DNA of 9,675 nt from NCBI GenBank assembly GCA_003453695.1, contig DMNK01000027.1, positions 1 through 9,675 of the forward strand. The letters run 5' to 3'. The notes under the pieces were generated by a model. That model made no database searches. It was not told the origin of the DNA and saw only the letters and a list, made by a program, of their open reading frames with translations. The DNA is from Acidimicrobiaceae bacterium. GTDB taxonomy: Bacteria; Actinomycetota; Acidimicrobiia; Acidimicrobiales; UBA8190. Every line of letters begins with the position of its first letter. Within the stretch, counting starts at the first letter, position 1. Below are positions 6,321 to 9,675 of this stretch, piece after piece. Both the position numbers and the translations under genes were made by a program.

Positions 6321-6599
6321 ATGAGCGACTTGGACAAGCGCTTCACCGCCGAGCTTCGCAAGAGCCCGGCCAGGGGCGGGTGGACTTATGTGGTGATGCC
6401 CGACTCGGCGGACTACTTCGGCACCAGGGGTCTCGTGAAGGTCCGAGGGACTGTCGACGACGAGCCCTTCGAGAGCTCGTTCATGGCCTTGGGGGACGGG
6501 ACGCACAAGCTCCCCGTCAAGGCCGACGTGCGCAAGAAGATCGGCAAGGAGGCAGGCGCCAAGGTCAAGGTCCGTCTCACCGAGCGCATCGAGCGGTGA
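6321..6599 (+). CDS. DUF1905 domain protein (92 aa)
   Basis: Small single-domain protein of the DUF1905 family, whose molecular role is not established. ATG 6321 is firmly set by a near-perfect Shine-Dalgarno, GAAGGAGGG (6305-6313), 7 nt upstream; the in-frame ATG at 6273 lacks one. Recognisable elements are FTAEL (8-12), GGWTYVVMP (19-27), the glycine-rich turn with [15 protein letters not shown] (39-53), [18 protein letters not shown] (58-75) and the final beta-strand [13 protein letters not shown] (80-92). The C-terminus is Lys/Arg-rich, unlike the acidic neighbour. The C-terminal helical YdeI/OmpD-associated region seen in longer relatives is missing, so this is the minimal form. The stop is 26 nt before the SMP-30 gene, so the two are probably co-transcribed. 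Confidence 0.85.
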   Translation: MSDLDKRFTAELRKSPARGGWTYVVMPDSADYFGTRGLVKVRGTVDDEPFESSFMALGDGTHKLPVKADVRKKIGKEAGAKVKVRLTERIER

Positions 6600-6625
6600 C
6601 GCCGCCCGAGAAAGGTACGACACCG

Positions 6626-7477
6626 ATGACGACACTCGACGAACCGGTGACGGGGGCGGCGCAGCCGTTGCTGCGTACGGTGGCTACAGGCATCCGGGTG
6701 GGCGAGTCACCCCGGTGGTACGAGGGATGCCTCTGGTACTGCGACTGGGGCGCCCAGGAGGTGGTGGCCGTCGACTTGCACGGCGGCCGGGAGGTGGTGG
6801 CGAGGACGCCGTCGTTCCCCTTCTGCATCGACTGGCTTCCCGACGGGCGGCTGCTCATCCTCCTCGCCCGTGAGGGCGTGGTCCTGCGCCGGGAGCCGGG
6901 AGGCGCCCTCGTGACCCACGCCGATCTGCGTGCCCTGTCCGACCGCCCCTGGAACGAGATCGTCGTCGACGAGGCCGGCAATGCCTACGTGAACAACATC
7001 GGCTTCGACTTCCCCTTCGGCGAATTCGCCCCCGGCTTTCTGGCCGTGGTGTCGCCCGATGGAGTTGCCCGCCGGCTGGCCGACGACCTCGCCTTCCCGA
7101 ACGGCATGGTGCTCTCTGCCGACGGGTCCACCTTGATCGTGGCCGAGTCGTACGGGCACCGCCTCACGGCCTTCTCGGTGCGGGCCGACGGTGGCGTGGA
7201 GGACCGGCGGGTGTGGGCCGACCTCGGCTCCGGCATAGCCGATGGGATCAGTCTCGATGCCGAGGAAGCGGTGTGGTACGGCGACCCCCAGGGCCGCTGT
7301 GTCCGGGTGGGCGAGGGCGGCGAGGTGCTCGAGGGCATCGAGCTCGAGCGGGCCTGCTTCGCCTGCGCGCTCGGAGGTCCGGGCGACGCCACGCTCTTCA
7401 TGATGGTCAACGACATGCCCCCGAATTTCTCCGCTCCGGCGGGGGTCGTGCTCGCAGCGGACCTCGACAGGGGCTGA
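6626..7477 (+). CDS. SMP-30/gluconolactonase-like beta-propeller hydrolase
   Basis: Six-bladed, metal-dependent lactonase family that opens sugar or other lactones; cytoplasmic, as no signal peptide is seen. ATG 6626 (283 aa) is chosen because GAGAAAGG lies about 10 nt upstream and the frame before it is a shadow of DUF1905. The four metal/active-site positions of regucalcin-type enzymes can be placed: E27 (GESPRW), N110 (WNEIVVDEAG), N159 (FPNGMVLSADGSTL) and D206 (IADGISLDAEE). Blade repeats of the form D-x-x-G are regular along the chain, and length fits the family (~290-300). It is probably the second gene of a unit with DUF1905. The true substrate may be a lactone from alicyclic or sugar catabolism, but no pathway partners are adjacent. 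Confidence 0.9.
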   Translation: MTTLDEPVTGAAQPLLRTVATGIRVGESPRWYEGCLWYCDWGAQEVVAVDLHGGREVVARTPSFPFCIDWLPDGRLLILLAREGVVLRREPGGALVTHADLRALSDRPWNEIVVDEAGNAYVNNIGFDFPFGEFAPGFLAVVSPDGVARRLADDLAFPNGMVLSADGSTLIVAESYGHRLTAFSVRADGGVEDRRVWADLGSGIADGISLDAEEAVWYGDPQGRCVRVGEGGEVLEGIELERACFACALGGPGDATLFMMVNDMPPNFSAPAGVVLAADLDRG

Positions 7478-7498
7478 CCGGCGGACCTTTCCCCACAT

Positions 7499-7515
7499 GC
7501 CGGGCCCTTGCCGGC
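7499..7515 (+). terminator. Weak hairpin after SMP-30 gene
   Basis: GCCGG (7499-7503) and CCGGC (7511-7515) form a 5-bp GC stem with a 7-nt loop, 21 nt after the stop codon and just before the HxlR promoter. There is no T-run. This is a short stem that GC-rich DNA produces often by chance. Confidence 0.22.
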
Positions 7516-7519
7516 CCCA

Positions 7520-7548
7520 TTGCGTTCAATAATGCAACCCACTAGCCT
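7520..7548 (+). promoter_or_regulatory. HxlR gene promoter with overlapping operator-like repeat
   Basis: TTGCGT (7520-7525), a 17-nt spacer and TAGCCT (7543-7548) make a credible sigma-70-type promoter whose start site would fall at or next to GTG 7557, giving a leaderless mRNA. The inverted repeat TTGCGTT/AATGCAA (7520-7526 and 7531-7537, 6 of 7 bases paired, 4-nt spacer) covers the -35 box. This AT-rich patch stands out from its GC-rich surroundings and is a natural site for autorepression by the dimeric HxlR protein. Confidence 0.5.
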
Positions 7549-7556
7549 TTTGCGTC

Positions 7557-8045
7557 GTGGAGCGCAAGAGCTTCGCCGACATGCACTGCTCGGTGGCCCA
7601 GTGCCTCGAGGTGGTGGGCGAGTGGTGGTCGATGTTGATCCTCCGAGACGCCTTTCTCGGGGTGAGCCGCTTCGACGACTTCCAGGACCGCCTGGGGATC
7701 TCACGGAACATCCTCAACCAGCGTCTGAACGGGCTCGTCGAGTCCGGGGTGCTGGCCAAGGTGCCCTACAGCGAGCATCCGCCTCGTCACGACTACCGCT
7801 TGACGGGCAAAGGCCGAGACCTCTGGCCCGTCCTCACCGCCATGCGGCAGTGGGGGGACACCTACGCCGCCCCTGAGGGTCCGCCGCTCCAGGTCGTGCA
7901 CAAGGCCTGCGGATCGGTGGCAGAGGCCCTGCTCACCTGCTCTGTGTGCGGTGAACCGTTCGGTCCCCGCGACGCGCTCGCCGTTGCTGGACCCGGGGCG
8001 ATGGAGCCATTGGTCGTAGCCGGCCGGAGCGGCGCCTCCAGCTAG
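7557..8045 (+). CDS. HxlR-family winged-helix regulator with C-terminal Cys cluster
   Basis: DNA-binding transcription factor, probably a dimeric redox- or ligand-responsive repressor. GTG 7557 (162 aa) lies 8 nt after a -10 box and has no Shine-Dalgarno, fitting leaderless translation. HxlR landmarks: C11 in the N-terminal helix (MHCSVAQCLEVVGEWW, 9-24), WSMLILRDAFLGVSRFDDF (24-42), the recognition-helix region GISRNILNQRLNGLVESGV (47-65), the wing HDYRLTGKGRDLWPVL (78-93), and MRQWGD (96-101). Beyond the usual ~110-residue domain is a ~50-residue tail with H115, C118, C128 and C131 (CSVCGEPF) that could bind zinc. C11 corresponds to the position of the redox-sensing Cys in several HxlR proteins. 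Targets are unknown; its own promoter and the convergent hydrolase/katG genes are candidates. Confidence 0.92.
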   Translation: MERKSFADMHCSVAQCLEVVGEWWSMLILRDAFLGVSRFDDFQDRLGISRNILNQRLNGLVESGVLAKVPYSEHPPRHDYRLTGKGRDLWPVLTAMRQWGDTYAAPEGPPLQVVHKACGSVAEALLTCSVCGEPFGPRDALAVAGPGAMEPLVVAGRSGASS

Positions 8046-8416
8046 GGGAGTGACGCCCGGAGGCCGGCCAGGTCGAAGTACTCCCGCCACGCCCTGATCC
8101 GTCCCTCTTCTATCTCGAAGACGGCGCAGATCGCGAGGGATACCTCCGTTCCCTCGATCGTGATGTGGTCAGTGCGTTCGTTCATGACCACGTCGCCGCC
8201 GGCCACCTGGTTCCGGACCTCGAGCCGACCCGGCGCAACGTCCTCGAAGCTCGTCACCCAGGGTGTCAAGGCAGCCTTGCCGATGACGGGACGCAGCGGG
8301 ACGGCGTGATAGACGGCGTCCTCGGTCAGATGCTCGAGGATGAACCTCGAGTCGCGCCGTTCCCAGGCCGAGAGCATGTCCCGGACGAGCTGCTCGTTGT
8401 CGGAAGCCGACGCCAA
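8042..8416 (-). CDS. Limonene-1,2-epoxide hydrolase-like SnoaL-fold protein
   Basis: Small cone-shaped alpha+beta protein of the LEH family, which includes limonene and steroid/lipid epoxide hydrolases. TTG 8416 (124 aa) is the only start between the in-frame KatG stop and the domain; AGGG lies about 9 nt upstream. NEQLVRDMLSAWERRD (7-22) is the first helix, AVYHAVPLRPVIGKAAL (34-50) the active-site strand, NERTDHITIEG (79-89) and VFEIEEGRIRAWREYFDLAGL (99-119) the last strands. Against R. erythropolis LEH as I remember it, R81 and D83 match Arg99 and Asp101 and Y36 matches Tyr53. However, Asn55 is Ala38 and Asp132 is Glu112. Epoxide hydrolysis is therefore uncertain, and it may be a non-catalytic or differently acting relative. 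It follows katG by 18 nt and its stop overlaps that of HxlR. Confidence 0.82.
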   Translation of the reverse strand: MASASDNEQLVRDMLSAWERRDSRFILEHLTEDAVYHAVPLRPVIGKAALTPWVTSFEDVAPGRLEVRNQVAGGDVVMNERTDHITIEGTEVSLAICAVFEIEEGRIRAWREYFDLAGLRASLP

Positions 8417-8434
8417 CCGGAGACGCCCTGCCGA

Positions 8435-9675
8435 TCAAGAAAGGTCGAAACGATCGAGATTCATGACCTTGTCCCAGGCAGCGACGAAGTCCTGAACGAA
8501 CTTTTCCTTCGCGTCGTCCGATGCGTAGACCTCCGAAATGGCGCGCAGCTGCGAGTTTGAACCGAACACCAGGTCGACCGCCGTTGCCGTCCACCTGAGC
8601 TCTCCGCTGTCGCGGTGGCGGCCCTCGTAGTTCTCAGCCGACGCCGACACCTTCCACTCAATGCCCATGTCGAGCAGATTCACGAAGAAGTCGTTGGTCA
8701 GCGCCTCGGTGCCGTCGGTGAAGACGCCATGGCGCGCTTGGCGGACGTTGGCGTTCAGCACCCGCATGCCGCCGACGAGAACGGTCATTTCGGGCGCGGT
8801 CAGATTGAGCATGAAAGCCCGCTCGACCAGCAACTCCTCGGCCGGGCGCTTCTCACCGGCTCGGAGGTAGTTGCGGAACCCGTCGAAGGTCGGTTCGAGC
8901 ACGGCGAACGACTCCACGTCGGTCTGCTCCTGCAAGGCATCTGACCGCCCAGGCGCGAATGGCACGATGACCTTGAACCCGGCGTTCTTGGCGGCCCGTT
9001 CGACGGCGGCGCAACCGCCCAGGACGATCAGGTCGGCAAGGGAGACCCTCTTGCCGCGGGACTGCGAACGGTTGAAGTCCTGCTGGATCTCCTCGAGAGC
9101 CTGCAGCACTTTGGCCAACTCGGTCGGGTCGTTGACCTCCCAGTCTCTCTGAGGCGCCAGACGGATCCGTGCCCCGTTGGCCCCGCCCCGTTTGTCGGTG
9201 CCACGGAAGGTGGCCGCGGAAGCCCAGGCGGTGGAGACCAGTTGCGAGATGGAAAGGCCCGATGCGAGGACCTTGTCCTTGAGGGCAGCGATCTCCCTGT
9301 CCCCTATGAGCTTGTGGTCGACGGCGGGCACAGGGTCCTGCCAGAGCTGAGGCTCTGCCACCCACGGGCCGAGATAGCGAGTGACCGGTCCCATGTCGCG
9401 GTGCAACAGCTTGTACCAAGCCCTGGCGAAGGCGTCAGCCAGCTCTTCCGGGTGCTCATGGAAGCGCTTGGCGATCGGCCCGTAGATCGGGTCCAGTTTC
9501 AGCGAGAGGTCCGTCGTCAACATCATCGGTGCGTGACGTTTGGAGGGATCATGCGCATCAGGCACGGTGCCCTGCGCTTCGGGATTCTTGGGCTTCCACT
9601 GCTTCGCACCGGCCGGGCTCTCTGTGAGCTCCCAGTCGTACGCGAACAAGTTGTCGAGGAAGCCGTTGTCCCACT
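8435..9675 (-). CDS. katG: Catalase-peroxidase KatG, C-terminal part (5' end outside window)
   Basis: Bifunctional heme enzyme that destroys hydrogen peroxide. About 413 C-terminal residues are visible; the frame is open through the right edge, so the TTG at 9649 is not a start. The first whole codon, TGG (9671-9673), begins [17 protein letters not shown], so it encodes the proximal tryptophan (Trp321 in M. tuberculosis). TTDLSL supplies the Asp381 equivalent, and the Arg of [13 protein letters not shown] lies exactly 37 residues later, as for Arg418, the adduct-switch arginine. [15 protein letters not shown] and [14 protein letters not shown] belong to the C-terminal domain, which ends [17 protein letters not shown] at the family's usual end. 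The distal Trp/Tyr and heme His lie outside the window. It is the upstream gene of a probable operon with the LEH-like protein. Confidence 0.96.
   Translation of the reverse strand, partial: WDNGFLDNLFAYDWELTESPAGAKQWKPKNPEAQGTVPDAHDPSKRHAPMMLTTDLSLKLDPIYGPIAKRFHEHPEELADAFARAWYKLLHRDMGPVTRYLGPWVAEPQLWQDPVPAVDHKLIGDREIAALKDKVLASGLSISQLVSTAWASAATFRGTDKRGGANGARIRLAPQRDWEVNDPTELAKVLQALEEIQQDFNRSQSRGKRVSLADLIVLGGCAAVERAAKNAGFKVIVPFAPGRSDALQEQTDVESFAVLEPTFDGFRNYLRAGEKRPAEELLVERAFMLNLTAPEMTVLVGGMRVLNANVRQARHGVFTDGTEALTNDFFVNLLDMGIEWKVSASAENYEGRHRDSGELRWTATAVDLVFGSNSQLRAISEVYASDDAKEKFVQDFVAAWDKVMNLDRFDLS

Noticed and set aside
6143..6625. 161-codon N-terminal extension of the SMP-30 protein
   Set aside because: It overlaps the DUF1905 gene in another frame, is low in complexity, and ATG 6626 has a ribosome-binding site and matches the family's length.
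1..9675. Defence island, biosynthetic cluster, prophage or transposon
   Set aside because: All genes belong to common housekeeping, catabolic or stress families in small separate units. There are no transposase, integrase, nuclease-effector, PKS/NRPS or terminal-repeat signatures.

Overview
The window is very GC-rich, coding-dense DNA in which almost all start and stop assignments follow actinobacterial habits: GTG/TTG starts, TAnnnT boxes about 8 nt before GTG starts, and HxlR, FadD and CYP families. I read it as an ordinary chromosomal segment of a soil or aquatic actinomycete. An Acidimicrobiia-like lineage is only a guess. No mobile element, CRISPR array, rRNA or convincing tRNA is visible, and I do not see a clearly new multi-gene system.

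Left part (1-2239, + strand): the C-terminal end of a nitronate monooxygenase, cut by the window edge. A gene-free stretch of about 450 bp follows. It holds a terminator-like hairpin, a G-quadruplex-type G-run and 11-nt-phased repeats resembling a PHO box. Next comes a secreted phosphoesterase of the PF04185 type. If the PHO-box reading is right, the phosphoesterase is a phosphate-starvation gene.

Middle-left (2310-5181, - strand): a cytochrome P450 followed 10 nt later by a FATP/VLACS-like acyl-CoA synthetase, almost certainly one operon for oxidising and CoA-activating a lipid-like substrate. The P450 reading frame contains the expected conserved N-terminus but no normal start codon for it.

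Middle (5228-7477): an HhH-GPD DNA-3-methyladenine glycosylase (+) divergent from the P450, a 57-residue extremely acidic protein (-), then a two-gene + unit of a DUF1905 protein and an SMP-30/gluconolactonase-like beta-propeller.

Right part (7520-9675): an HxlR regulator (+) with a probable leaderless promoter and a possible self-operator. It converges with a limonene-epoxide-hydrolase-like SnoaL-fold protein (-), and the two genes share a CTAG that supplies both stop codons. The hydrolase-like gene lies 18 nt behind the C-terminal half of catalase-peroxidase KatG (-), whose N-terminal half is outside the window. The hydrolase-like protein has two changes at catalytic positions of the family.
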